A DNA stretch of 64,000 nt from positions 55,250-119,249 of the forward strand of contig JAXMBH010000015.1 of the NCBI GenBank assembly GCA_046349975.1, in the 5' to 3' direction. The position numbers and the translations under genes were made by a program. The notes under the pieces were generated by a model. It did not search any database. It saw only the letters and a program-made list of their open reading frames with translations, and was not told the origin of the DNA. The stretch comes from JABDGM01 sp046349975. GTDB taxonomy: Bacteria; Planctomycetota; Planctomycetia; Pirellulales; Lacipirellulaceae. This document shows, one piece after another, positions 44,928 through 53,761 of this stretch (the stretch's first letter is position 1; every line of letters begins with the position of its first letter).

Positions 44928-46625
44928 ATGCGCCGGCACGCATACATTTCCCTCGCGCTTACAGCATTCTTGACCGCCAGCGTGGCTCACGCTCAAAACG
45001 CCAAGAAGCCCAACATTCTCGTCATCTTCGGCGACGATATCGGTCTCGCCAACGTGAGTTGCTACAGCGGCGGTGTCATGGGCTACGAGACGCCGAACAT
45101 CGACCGTATCGCGAATGAAGGCCTTCGCTTGCTCCACTACTATGGCGAACAAAGCTGCACCGCCGGGCGGGCGGCCTTTCTCACTGGCCAACACGGCCTC
45201 CGCACCGGACTCACGAAGGTCGGCTTCCCCGGCGCGCCGATGGGCATGAACCAGAAAGATCCATCGATTGGCGGGTTGCTCAAAAGCCTGGGCTACGCCA
45301 CGGGGCAGTTCGGCAAAAATCACGTCGGCGACCGCAACGAAACATTGCCCACCGTGAACGGCTTCGACGAATTCTTTGGCAATTTGTACCACCTCAACGC
45401 CGAAGAGGAGCCGGAGTTGCCCGACTACCCGAAAGACCCGGAGTTTCGCAAGAAGTTCGGCCCACGTGGCGTGCTCAAATGCAAGGCCACCGATCGCGAC
45501 GACCCCACGGTCGACCCGCGGTTCGGCAAAGTCGGCAAACAAACCATCGAAGACAGCGGCCCGCTCACCAAGAAACGCATGGAAACGATCGACGATGAAA
45601 CGTCGGCCGCCGCGATCGACTACATCAAGCGCCAACACGCCGCCGGCAAGCCGTTCTTCTGCTGGTTCAATTCCACGCGCATGCACCTCCGCACGCACGT
45701 GCGGCCCGAACACCGTGGCCGCTACCAGCACGGTGACAGCGAGTACATCGACGGCATGCTGGAGCACGACGACACGATTGGCGCCCTGCTCAAAGCGCTC
45801 GACGATCTTGGCATCGCGAACAACACGATCGTCGTCTATACCTCCGACAACGGCCCCCACATGAACACTTGGCCCGACGGCGCAATGACGCCCTACCGCT
45901 CGGAGAAAAACACGAACTGGGAAGGCGCATTTCGCGTGCCCTGCCTCGTGCGCTGGCCGGGGCATATCAAACCCGGCACCGTAACGAACGAACTCATGAG
46001 CCACAATGATTGGCTTCCCACGCTCTGCGCAATCGCTGGCGATCCGGATATCGTGAACAAACTTGCCAAGGGCTATAAAGCCAGCGGCATCGACTACAAG
46101 GTGCACCTCGACGGCTTTGACCAATCGAAGTTTCTTACGAGCGTGACCGGGACCGCCGGCAAGAACAATGGCGCGAAGAGCGCTCGCGATAAATTCTTCT
46201 ACTGCGACGACGACGGCGCCTTGGTCGCCTTGCGCAAGGGCGACTATAAGTACGTGTTCGAAGAGCAGCGGGCCCAAGGCACCATGCAGGTATGGGCCGA
46301 ACCATTCACAAAACTGCGGCTGCAGAAGATCTTCAACCTGTTCCAGGATCCGTACGAGCGGGCCGATATTACATCAAACACATTCTGGGACTGGCAGTTG
46401 AACCACGTGCAAAATATGTACGGCGTAATGGATGACGTCGCCAAGTTCGCCGCCACGTTCAAGGATTTCCCGCCGCGATCCACACCTCCCAGCTTCAATC
46501 CCGCAACTATCCTGGAAGGCACGCTGCGCGAGATCAAAATCGAGCAAAAGGTCCGCGAGAAGTTCCCGCTGCCGACCGGAGCGAATGCCGAGGCCAAGCA
46601 CCCCACGGCCCCACCGGAGCGTTGA
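44928..46625 (+). CDS. Secreted sulfatase (arylsulfatase family)
   Basis: A 565-residue alkaline-phosphatase-superfamily sulfatase with signal peptide (MRRHAYISLALTAFLTASVA, then HA). The first metal ligands are in LVIFGDDIG (Asp36-Asp37). The activating motif CTAGR at 77-81 fits C-x-[AP]-x-R; Cys77 must be converted to formylglycine by a sulfatase-modifying enzyme encoded elsewhere. Further ligands are in VVYTSDNGPH. Planctomycetes carry many such enzymes for marine or plant sulfated polysaccharides. ATG 44928 follows a strong GAGGAGG site. Confidence 0.95.
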   Translation: MRRHAYISLALTAFLTASVAHAQNAKKPNILVIFGDDIGLANVSCYSGGVMGYETPNIDRIANEGLRLLHYYGEQSCTAGRAAFLTGQHGLRTGLTKVGFPGAPMGMNQKDPSIGGLLKSLGYATGQFGKNHVGDRNETLPTVNGFDEFFGNLYHLNAEEEPELPDYPKDPEFRKKFGPRGVLKCKATDRDDPTVDPRFGKVGKQTIEDSGPLTKKRMETIDDETSAAAIDYIKRQHAAGKPFFCWFNSTRMHLRTHVRPEHRGRYQHGDSEYIDGMLEHDDTIGALLKALDDLGIANNTIVVYTSDNGPHMNTWPDGAMTPYRSEKNTNWEGAFRVPCLVRWPGHIKPGTVTNELMSHNDWLPTLCAIAGDPDIVNKLAKGYKASGIDYKVHLDGFDQSKFLTSVTGTAGKNNGAKSARDKFFYCDDDGALVALRKGDYKYVFEEQRAQGTMQVWAEPFTKLRLQKIFNLFQDPYERADITSNTFWDWQLNHVQNMYGVMDDVAKFAATFKDFPPRSTPPSFNPATILEGTLREIKIEQKVREKFPLPTGANAEAKHPTAPPER

Positions 46626-47173
46626 TAGGTCGCCGTTTTTTGCAAGTGCGGTCACTGCCAGGCTGGCATTGCTATCGGCGACTTTGCGCGCATCTCCCGC
46701 TCAGATCGCCTCGTGCCTGCCCTCGGTCCGATAACAGAAAAGTCGCGGCCTGACTGCCTCGTCACCTTTTCGCATTCTCGGCAGCGTCCTGATCTCATCT
46801 TTGCCAGGCCCGTTCGCTTATCTGGGACGACGCTCACCGGACGTAGCGCTGATGGCCTCCCGAACCGCACGGCTCGCTGTCGCATCAATCGCACGGTGCG
46901 CGGGCGTAACGCGAAGTTCGCTGCACGCAGTCGAGCCGCAATTGCTCGCCTGGCCCAGTGGGCCATACCAAGCCGCCAGGTCCCAACCTCTGGCAGAGGA
47001 ACTGCCGCAAACGCGCGCGGTGGCTGCGGATTCGCAACCCGCTGCCTACCATTTGTCGCTCGACGAAGCCAAGCTGCGCTCGAGAATAGCGTGGCCGTAA
47101 GTCGCAGGCGAGCACTTTGAACGCTCAACTCGCGCAGCTCGTGAGTCTTTCGCCGTGTGTCGAGTTCACGCTC
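46626..47173 (+). other. Gap between sulfatase and DUF1559 genes
   Basis: 548 bp between convergent genes. A 6-bp hairpin TGCCAG-G-CTGGCA lies near 46656-46668 with no T tract after it. Arg-rich open frames on both strands look like GC-driven artefacts. Nothing else seen. Confidence 0.4.
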
Positions 47174-48451
47174 TCAGTCGGGAAGCTGCCTTACGCCAGT
47201 GCTCACAGACTGCAGATACACCTCTGCATCGACGTCGTCGCCGATCGCCTCAACATGGGCGTCCGCATAACCGTGCATGACAACGCCAGGATGCCGACTG
47301 CTCGGCCCCCAAACGCGCGGGCCTCCGCCATGTGGGCTCGCTGGCTGATAATACTTACTGCGGTCGCCTTTTGTATCACCGACGTTCAATGCCGGTCGAC
47401 AATTCGCCACGCCGTCGCAGCTCCAAACAAATTGAGTCGAATCAAACGCCGTACTAACGGGGTCAGCGCCATTGGGCGGCGGCACGAGGGCCACGACATA
47501 CGGTGCCAGCCCACTGTACCAACTTGTCAAAGTTTCTTCGCGGCTTTCTGTAATGAGCACCACCTTTGAAGCGCCATTGTTAAAGTGCCGAGGGCCAATT
47601 CCCACCTTCTGAACTCGCCCGCCTACGATTCCGGGGAATCGCAGGCCGCCATTGCCGCAATAAGGGCCATTCGCACAATCCCGGCCAGCCGCGTTTGGAC
47701 CGGCCGCGCTTGGCAAGCCACTTTCCAAATGACCGGCCGGACTAGATCGATAATGCGTCGCGGCCAGCGCGACGTAGTTGCCTGTCCCGACACGTGAAGC
47801 AGGGATGCCGCCAAAGGAAGCAACTTCTTCTTCGCCCGGAAAACTTGGGCACACAAGCGACGGCATATTGATGGACCAGAAATACGGACTCGCGGCGGAT
47901 GCTGCCGGCTCCAATTTCAAATTGCTCGACGGCGCGAAGGCGGCGTCGGCGAACTTTCCCAAGCGTTGGACCGGCGCGGCTTGAGCGGCCGTTATCTTGT
48001 CATAGAGCGCGCCTTCCTCCATGTAGGGCAAGCACTGCACGATCCAGCTGTAACCGTCACCGTGCTGGCCGGCGGTCCAGGAACGGCCGGCATTCGGACC
48101 ATCCGCAGCCTCTTCGATTGGGGTTGCGACACCTAATGCGCCGAATTGTTGAATTCCATCGGGAGTGACGAGAGGAGCCGTTGAGGCGAGCGGCAGCGAT
48201 TTTCGCGTGTCGTGATGGTTTTGCAGCGCGATGCACAGCATCTTAGTGTTGTTGAGGCATTGATTACGTCGCGCCGCTTCGCGCCCAGTTCGCATCGACG
48301 GCGGCAGCAGCATGAATAGAAGGACCACGATCGCGATGATCACCAAGACCTCGACAAGTGTGAGAGCACGGCGGGCGAGAGGCACCGACGAGCTAATGGC
48401 GGGGCGACCCCAATTCGTTCCACCTACGTTCCGGCGTCGTTCGGCAATCAT
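47174..48451 (-). CDS. DUF1559 domain protein with prepilin-type N-terminus
   Basis: 425 residues. The N-terminal methylation/cleavage motif RRALTLVEVLVIIAIVVLLF is a variant of the G-F-T-L-x-E class, here with Ala-Leu before Thr. The DUF1559 core follows: REAARRNQCLNNTKMLCIAL, HHDTRKSLPLAS and the C-terminal HGYADAHVEAIGDDV, the H-x9-DG-like signature region. The family is hugely expanded in planctomycetes and probably forms pseudopili or surface assemblies. It starts 2 bp after the DUF2306 stop, so the two are cotranscribed. Confidence 0.9.
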   Translation of the reverse strand: MIAERRRNVGGTNWGRPAISSSVPLARRALTLVEVLVIIAIVVLLFMLLPPSMRTGREAARRNQCLNNTKMLCIALQNHHDTRKSLPLASTAPLVTPDGIQQFGALGVATPIEEAADGPNAGRSWTAGQHGDGYSWIVQCLPYMEEGALYDKITAAQAAPVQRLGKFADAAFAPSSNLKLEPAASAASPYFWSINMPSLVCPSFPGEEEVASFGGIPASRVGTGNYVALAATHYRSSPAGHLESGLPSAAGPNAAGRDCANGPYCGNGGLRFPGIVGGRVQKVGIGPRHFNNGASKVVLITESREETLTSWYSGLAPYVVALVPPPNGADPVSTAFDSTQFVWSCDGVANCRPALNVGDTKGDRSKYYQPASPHGGGPRVWGPSSRHPGVVMHGYADAHVEAIGDDVDAEVYLQSVSTGVRQLPD

Positions 48452-48453
48452 GA

Positions 48454-49221
48454 CTAAACCTCGTGCGCAGAAATAAGCAAACTTTCAACCGGCAACTGTT
48501 GATCGTGAGCCACGTCGTTCGTGGCTATCGTTTTCGGAGTTTGCGAGCTTACCGAACCCCGTTTAGCGATCGTCGCGCTGCGTTTGATCCGCGGACGAAG
48601 CACACTTGCAGTTTCGTAAACAGCGAGCGGAACAAGCCAGCTCACCCAAGCTGCGAGGGGATAAGCCCAGGCGTCGCCGATGCCGGTCACTTGCACCAGT
48701 CCGCCGATGATGCGAAGGACCACCGCCGAGCTCAACAGCAAGAAGCAGCGCCACATCCAGCGGCGGTGTTCGTGGAATCGGCGATTTACGGCGGTTTGCC
48801 ATCCCATGAGCATGGTCGTGGCCGTCGCGATGGCGAGCATGGAAAACCCGAGCACGGCAACACGGCCCACTTGCGCGTAGTAGGCCATCCATAAACCGCT
48901 CGGCGCAAGCACGAACAAAACAAGTGCCACTTCACACTTTCCCAGCTTGCGATGCCACATTGGAAACCGCTGGCGGAAAGGATCACTAACCAGCGCCAAC
49001 CCGAGAATTAGCGATATCGGCCCGGCGATGAGGTGCGCATAAAACGCCCACTGGTAAGCGCCGAAGAAATAGGACTGGCGTCCATAGAGAAAATCAGATT
49101 TGAAGTTGGGCGGCAGGTAATCGCGGTAACCCGCAATCACGCTGAGCGTCACCTTGAGAATCAATATGACAACGAAGGCGATGAGTACTCGGTGCAACTT
49201 CATTGAGAAATTTGGTCGCAT
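48454..49221 (-). CDS. DUF2306 membrane protein
   Basis: About 255 residues. I use ATG 49221; ATG 49203 is possible. Seven or so membrane segments. FFGAYQWAFYAHLIAGPISL, then FPMWHRKLGKCEVALVL and HEHRRWMWRCFLLLSSAVVL match DUF2306, whose conserved His residues hint at haem binding; function is unproven. It precedes the DUF1559 gene with a 2-bp gap. Confidence 0.75.
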   Translation of the reverse strand: MRPNFSMKLHRVLIAFVVILILKVTLSVIAGYRDYLPPNFKSDFLYGRQSYFFGAYQWAFYAHLIAGPISLILGLALVSDPFRQRFPMWHRKLGKCEVALVLFVLAPSGLWMAYYAQVGRVAVLGFSMLAIATATTMLMGWQTAVNRRFHEHRRWMWRCFLLLSSAVVLRIIGGLVQVTGIGDAWAYPLAAWVSWLVPLAVYETASVLRPRIKRSATIAKRGSVSSQTPKTIATNDVAHDQQLPVESLLISAHEV

Positions 49222-49422
49222 GGCACACAACTGATTCGGCGACGAGGCGACCAAATATTTCTACTATCGTCATGGTTGGTTTTCAACGCTGGGTGCAAAC
49301 TTCTAAAGCCCGCTTGCGTGTCGAAGTAATCCCCCCTTCCAGCTGGGCCCGTTATTGAAAATGGGCAAATAGCCTGCAGCCCTTTGAACTTCCGGCGCGG
49401 CTGGCGCATCCTGTCTGGTGGA

Positions 49423-50004
49423 GTGGAAACACGGAGAACGTCACGCTTGGCTCGAGATCGGGAGCTTTTGGAGTCGGCGCTCTTGGTGGTTCGCTGTCAA
49501 CGCGGCGACCGCCAGGCTTTTGAGGGCATCGTCGCGCTCTGGGAGCGAAAGCTGTTCTATTACTTGCGGCGGCTCGCGGCGAACGAGGCCGACGCTTGGG
49601 AAATGCTGCAGGAGACTTGGCTCAAGCTGTTTCGTTCGCTCCCGCAGCTCCGCGACCCGCAAACCTTGCCGGCGTTCGCTTATCGAATTGCCCACAATGT
49701 GGCGGTTGGCCGGCTGCGACGGCGTGGCGAGCAGCTGCAACTTGGAATCGACGCAGAAGAGGTGTTCGATGAGTCGGCGGGCAATGACATTGCGAGTTTC
49801 CATAACGCCGACGAGGTTCACCGTGCGTTGGATCAGTTACCGCTTGTGCAGCGCGAGGCGCTTACGCTGTATTTCCTCGAAGATTTGTCTCTCGATGAAA
49901 TGGCCACGCTGCTGGGAGTGCCGCTGGGAACAGTGAAATCGCGGCTGCACTATGGCAAGCTCGCGATGCGAAAGATTTTCGAGTGTGGAGGCAAACATGT
50001 CTGA
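49423..50004 (+). CDS. ECF-type RNA polymerase sigma factor
   Basis: About 193 residues. Region 2 has FEGIVALWERKLFYYLRRLA and AWEMLQETWLKLFRSLPQL, with RIAHNVAVGRLRRRG for promoter melting. Region 4 has LPLVQREALTLYFLEDLSLD and GVPLGTVKSRLHYGKLAMRK. The start is uncertain: GTG 49423 has a GGTGGA site, with TTG 49384 or TTG 49447 as alternatives. The next gene overlaps by 8 bp, indicating coupling. Confidence 0.88.
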   Translation: METRRTSRLARDRELLESALLVVRCQRGDRQAFEGIVALWERKLFYYLRRLAANEADAWEMLQETWLKLFRSLPQLRDPQTLPAFAYRIAHNVAVGRLRRRGEQLQLGIDAEEVFDESAGNDIASFHNADEVHRALDQLPLVQREALTLYFLEDLSLDEMATLLGVPLGTVKSRLHYGKLAMRKIFECGGKHV

Positions 50005-50557
50005 GAAATCAAGCGAGTTTATTCAGAAACTCACCAGTACGCAGGATATCAGCCCGGCGCTACGCGCTTCGTATGAAGCCGAGGTCGAGGCGATGCTCGC
50101 GCCGGCGTTGACGCCGGCCCGGGCCTGGCCCGGTGTGGGCTTGCTGGCCATTCTTGTGGTTTGCACCGTGGCCATCGTGCGCAACATGCTGATTTATGAA
50201 GTCAAGCCTCTGGTGTTGTTGTCGTGGGGCGTACTGGCGATTGCATTCAGCGCGGCGGCATTCTATATCGTGCGCGATTTGTGGCGCGGCAAGCACGCCC
50301 AGAAGAGTATGTACTCGATCGCCAACATCCTGTGTTTGGCCGCGGGAATGGTGGCGGCGGCGGCGTTGTTGATGGGCATCTCGGAACCCGCTAACCCGGC
50401 CTCAACGTTCCACGCGCTGTTCATGTTCGTGTTCTATTTCGTCTGTTCGGAGTGGGTGATTTACAATCGGATTGCCGCGGCCGAGTTGGCGGCACGCGAG
50501 CAAATGCTGCGGATCGAGTGCCGCCTCGCTGATTTGGCGGCGAGTAAGCCGGGGTAG
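49997..50557 (+). CDS. Membrane protein coupled to an ECF sigma factor
   Basis: 186 residues. The N-terminal 45 residues are soluble and helical, followed by four membrane segments (VGLLAILVVCTVAIV; LVLLSWGVLAIAFSAAAFYI; ILCLAAGMVAAAALLMGI; FHALFMFVFYFVCSEWVIY) and a helical C-terminus. ATG 49997 lies within the sigma gene. It may be a membrane anti-sigma factor of unusual type, inferred from the overlap; there is no zinc motif. Confidence 0.7.
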   Translation: MSEKSSEFIQKLTSTQDISPALRASYEAEVEAMLAPALTPARAWPGVGLLAILVVCTVAIVRNMLIYEVKPLVLLSWGVLAIAFSAAAFYIVRDLWRGKHAQKSMYSIANILCLAAGMVAAAALLMGISEPANPASTFHALFMFVFYFVCSEWVIYNRIAAAELAAREQMLRIECRLADLAASKPG

Positions 50558-50709
50558 ATGAGCTTCCGGCCCAGGTGCGAGCAATAGGTTGTCGCGGAGC
50601 GAGCCACTCGCCAGGCTGCGGCCACTCTGTGCGATGAACTGCCCGGAGCCGGACCACTCATCGTACGTTTCTTAAACGAAACCGCGTTTATCGACGCGAT
50701 TTCAATCGT

Positions 50710-51408
50710 TCATTCGGGGCGCGATTCACCTTCCACTGCGAGTCCAAACGGGTTGAACTCGGTGTGGGAATCGTAATAGTCCACGCCTTCGGCCCGCTTC
50801 AGGAACTTCACAAGCCATGTGCTGAAGGGCACGCCGAGGATTTCGATTCCGACTTTGAGCGTGTAGTGCGTGACCATGATGCGCCCGATGTGGGGCCAGT
50901 CCCAGATGCCGGCAAAGGCCAGCGGGTAGAAAATGAGCGAGTCGGCCGCCTGCCCAGCGACGGTCGAAAGAATCGCTCGCTTCCAAAACGCGCGGCCTTG
51001 GTCGATCACTTTGCGGCGGGCCAGAATGATCGAGTTCACGAAGTCGCCGACCACGAACGCCAGCAGCGAGGCTGCGAAGATTCGCGGCGTTACGCTAAAG
51101 ACGGCTTCGTAGTACTGCTGGACCGCGACGTATTTCGGATCCTGGTCCGTCGGCATCGCGACGACCGCCCAAGCCATGGCGGCCGCGTAGAGTTGGGCAG
51201 CGAAGCTGAGCCAAATCACGCGGCGGGCGCGGCGAAAGCCGTATACTTCCGTCAGCACGTCGCCGAGGATGTACGTGATCGGGAAGAACACGACCGCGCC
51301 GCCGAACGTGAACGGCCCGATCTTCGCGACCTTCAGCACGAGCATGTTCGTGCACACTGCAACCGTGGCGGCGAGGACTGAAAGGATGTCGTAGTAGCGG
51401 AATCGCAT
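50710..51408 (-). CDS. yhhQ: Queuosine precursor transporter (YhhQ/VUT family)
   Basis: A 232-residue ECF-transporter-independent membrane protein importing queuosine precursors (preQ0/preQ1). The signature GGAVVFFPITYILGDVLTEV, followed by YGFRRARRVIW, is typical, as are FVVGDFVNSIILARRK and FYPLAFAGIW. Six predicted helices. The upstream minus-strand leader is a purine/pyrimidine-rich repeat with no visible preQ1 riboswitch. Confidence 0.92.
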   Translation of the reverse strand: MRFRYYDILSVLAATVAVCTNMLVLKVAKIGPFTFGGAVVFFPITYILGDVLTEVYGFRRARRVIWLSFAAQLYAAAMAWAVVAMPTDQDPKYVAVQQYYEAVFSVTPRIFAASLLAFVVGDFVNSIILARRKVIDQGRAFWKRAILSTVAGQAADSLIFYPLAFAGIWDWPHIGRIMVTHYTLKVGIEILGVPFSTWLVKFLKRAEGVDYYDSHTEFNPFGLAVEGESRPE

Positions 51409-51629
51409 GAGGTGGGGCGAGGGATTGGGGAAGGCGGAGTGTGGAGTGCGGAAGGCGGAAGGAGGCAGGCGTCCGATGCGAAAGGCATATTAGCCGCGAT
51501 GCTACGCATCGCCGGAATTCACCGTTTGCACATCCCGAAGGCCGAGATATCACATGTCTATGTTGGTAGAATAAGAAATCGCTCGGCGCGGAAGCGCCAA
51601 TAAATGACGAATGACTGAAGGGTAAAGCG

Positions 51630-52559
51630 ATGAACGCTTGTTTGCGGTTGGTGGTGGTTGGTTGGTTGTTGTTGGCGGCGCCGATTGCGAGCGCGCAGGA
51701 GCGTGGTCGGCGGGCACGCGGGGAATCGCTGGTCGATGCACAGGTTCAGTCCGAGGTGCGGTTGTATCGTAAGGCGCCGGAGGGCGAGTTGTTTCTGCAC
51801 TTGTACTTCCCCCAGGGTTGGAACGCGGCAGACACGCGGCCGGCGATTGTGCTCTTCTTTGGCGGCGGCTGGCGGACAGGCTCGTACGAACAGTTTGCCG
51901 CACAGGCCGAGTACTTTGCAAGCCGGGGTCTCGTCGCCGCAGCCGCTGACTATCGAATTTTCACGCAGCATCACACTACGCCGGATAAGGCCGTGGAAGA
52001 CGCCAAGGCGGCGATGCGGTGGATGCGGGCCCACGCCGGCGAGTTGGGCGTCGATGCGAATAAAATCATTGCGGCCGGCGGCTCGGCCGGCGGGCACCTC
52101 GCAGCAGCCACGGCCACGCTGGAAGATTTCGATGCGCCGGGCGACGATGCCAAGGTTTCGTGCCAGCCGTGCGCACTTGTGCTGTTCAACCCGGTGCTCA
52201 ATTTCACTGGCATGAAGGAGCGAATGTTCTTTAACGACGACGTCGAGAACGACGAGATGAAGAAGAAACTCTCGCCCACGTTGCACCTGACCAAAAACAC
52301 GCCGCCGGCAATTCTCTTCTACGGCGCTGAGGACAAGTTCCTGTCTCAAGGCGAAGAATATGTGGCCAGGGCAAAAGAACTCGGGGTGCGGGCGGAATTG
52401 TACGTGGCGCCGAAGATGTCCCACGGGTTCTTCAACCGCACCCCGTGGACGGCAGTGACAACGCGAGCCGCGGATGACTTTCTGGAGTCGCTCGGTTACT
52501 TGCAGGGCGAACCAACGCTGAAAATGCCGGCGAACGCACCGAAGTTAGAGAAGCGCTGA
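51630..52559 (+). CDS. Secreted alpha/beta-hydrolase (esterase-like)
   Basis: 309 residues with a signal peptide (CLRLVVVGWLLLAAPIASAQ). The oxyanion region is LFFGGGWRTGS, the nucleophile elbow AAGGSAGGHLAAA, the acid probably in FYGAEDKFLSQG and the His in KMSHGFFN. Same BD-FAE/acetylesterase-like group as the gene at 9379-10329, with similar length but clearly divergent sequence. Likely acts on esterified polysaccharide. Confidence 0.85.
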   Translation: MNACLRLVVVGWLLLAAPIASAQERGRRARGESLVDAQVQSEVRLYRKAPEGELFLHLYFPQGWNAADTRPAIVLFFGGGWRTGSYEQFAAQAEYFASRGLVAAAADYRIFTQHHTTPDKAVEDAKAAMRWMRAHAGELGVDANKIIAAGGSAGGHLAAATATLEDFDAPGDDAKVSCQPCALVLFNPVLNFTGMKERMFFNDDVENDEMKKKLSPTLHLTKNTPPAILFYGAEDKFLSQGEEYVARAKELGVRAELYVAPKMSHGFFNRTPWTAVTTRAADDFLESLGYLQGEPTLKMPANAPKLEKR

Positions 52560-52706
52560 GCGCTGCGTGCGAGTTTCTCCAAACTCGCACGAGAAACCTC
52601 CGCGGCATAGCCAGTTGGCCCGCTTCTGTGCCGCGAAGTCTTCGGCGTACCGCGCGACAACGAAGAGCAACGCAGGAATTTCAACAATAAGCGTCAGCGG
52701 TCGCAT
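52545..52706 (-). CDS. Possible small membrane protein
   Basis: 53 residues from ATG 52706: MRPLTLIVEIPALLFVVARY, then a polar, Cys-containing tail. It overlaps the 3' end of the opposite-strand esterase by 15 bp. Composition and start are plausible but no homologue is recalled; this may be a chance frame. Confidence 0.3.
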   Translation of the reverse strand: MRPLTLIVEIPALLFVVARYAEDFAAQKRANWLCRGGFSCEFGETRTQRSALL

Positions 52707-52743
52707 CGTCGGCCCCTCAGCATCGCGCGGGAGAAGGAAAACA

Positions 52744-52766
52744 GGTGTCGGTTGTCGGATGTCAGA
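52744..52766 (+). repeat. Degenerate GTGTCGG heptamers
   Basis: GGTGTCGGTTGTCGGATGTC, about three imperfect units of the heptamer repeat seen at 2995-3069 and 59267-59329. It lies just past the 3' end of the VOC gene. Confidence 0.5.
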
Positions 52767-52778
52767 GAGAGACAATCG

Positions 52779-53132
52779 TCATCTGTTTGGTGTCGCTGCT
52801 TGGCCGATCCAGAGCCGGTTGCCGTCCGGGTCGTTGATGCGGAATTCTCGCATACCGTAGAACGTTGTTTCCAGATCGGAGATCTCGAGGCCGCTCCCGC
52901 GGACTTGGCCATGGTACTCGTCGATGTTATCCGGATAAAGATAAACGACGCTCTGTCGCGGCGCACTTGGTTGTTGGTTGATCGATTGGTCGAGCATGAT
53001 CTCGCATTCACCGTGGCCGAGTCGCGCCCAGCCCCAATGGTCTTCGCGCCGCGTAACGGTGAAGCCGAGCTTCTCGTAAAACGAGACGCTCGCAGACAAG
53101 TGCTGAACCGGGAGCATGGGGATGAGTTTCAT
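52779..53132 (-). CDS. VOC-family protein (glyoxalase/bleomycin-resistance-like)
   Basis: 117 residues, one vicinal-oxygen-chelate domain. MKLIPMLPVQHLSASVSFYE gives the usual first His and FYEKLGF motif; GECEIMLDQ and the C-terminal FRINDPDGNRLWIGQ complete the betaalphabetabetabeta pattern with a metal-ligand Glu/Asp. Such single-domain proteins bind drugs or act as dioxygenases or isomerases as dimers. Confidence 0.85.
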   Translation of the reverse strand: MKLIPMLPVQHLSASVSFYEKLGFTVTRREDHWGWARLGHGECEIMLDQSINQQPSAPRQSVVYLYPDNIDEYHGQVRGSGLEISDLETTFYGMREFRINDPDGNRLWIGQAATPNR

Positions 53133-53462
53133 AGGTGCCGGGGGTCAGGGGGTCAGAGGTCAGGGGGCAGTGAGGCGAAGACAGCATTGAATCGAAGAAC
53201 AAGACGTCATCGCTCCGCAGACTCTTGCTGCGAACGCTGCACGCAAACTTTACGCCGCCGGCTTTGCAAAATACAGTAGGTTCTCGAAGTAAACTGACCC
53301 GCCACGGAGAAACCATGTCGCTTGGGGCCCTCGCGAAGCAGTCGATGCAACCTGGGAGCGGCAATCGGCACCGGATGAACGCGGCGACGCTTATTGATCG
53401 ATCGACACGCCGGTGGAGCTTCCGCCGGAACGGCAAGTTCAAAATTTTTTTCTGATTTTCTA

Positions 53463-53490
53463 TTGCAACGTCGATATCGGCTGTTATAAC
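53463..53490 (+). promoter_or_regulatory. Candidate promoter of the PEP-CTERM leader
   Basis: TTGCAA (53463-53468) and TATAAC (53485-53490) with a 16-bp spacer; transcription would begin near 53497. The flanking DNA is AT-rich relative to the window. The gap 53133-53462 otherwise has a G-rich repeat at 53134-53168 and no supported gene. Confidence 0.45.
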
Positions 53491-53496
53491 GAGATG

Positions 53497-53611
53497 CAAC
53501 TTATCACCTGTCGGAGCCATATCGCGGTATTCCTGCGGTAATCAATGAGTTGATCCCCAGAGCGTCTCAACATCTCCTTGCTGGGCAAGGGCATGTTGCG
53601 ACGCTTTTTTA
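53497..53611 (+). ncRNA. Structured leader or small RNA upstream of the PEP-CTERM gene
   Basis: A transcript from the predicted promoter to the terminator would be about 115 nt. It contains the small hairpin ATCAA-TGAG-TTGAT (about 53541-53554) and then the strong terminator hairpin. It matches no riboswitch class I know. It is either an attenuator for the downstream gene, whose ATG is 150 bp further on, or an independent small RNA. Confidence 0.35.
53561..53611 (+). terminator. Intrinsic terminator within the PEP-CTERM leader
   Basis: Three nested arms pair: AGCGTC/GACGCT, CAACAT/ATGTTG and CCTTG/CAAGG around loop CTGGG, with small internal bulges, followed by TTTTTT. It is the strongest terminator-like structure in the window and sits where no upstream plus-strand gene exists. 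Confidence 0.75.
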
Positions 53612-53761
53612 TTGGCCGGATGGCATTTCTCACCCGTTTTTTGGCCCCTCTCGAAAGGAAATCACAACTGAGTCGATCTCGTGTGCTTTGTTCGCGCCGC
53701 GCTTTGCGAGCTGCGCGAACCGTTTGCTTTCCACTTCCAATTACCTTACCGAGGTCCTCAG

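Noticed and set aside
44757..46277. Long minus-strand frame opposite the sulfatase
   Set aside because: Shadow frame; no recognisable domain and Val/Ala/Arg bias.
46652..47128. Minus-strand frame after the sulfatase
   Set aside because: Arg-rich, no start context and no family resemblance.
51409..51629. preQ1 riboswitch for the queuosine-precursor transporter
   Set aside because: The leader is a low-complexity purine/pyrimidine repeat and lacks the preQ1 motif.
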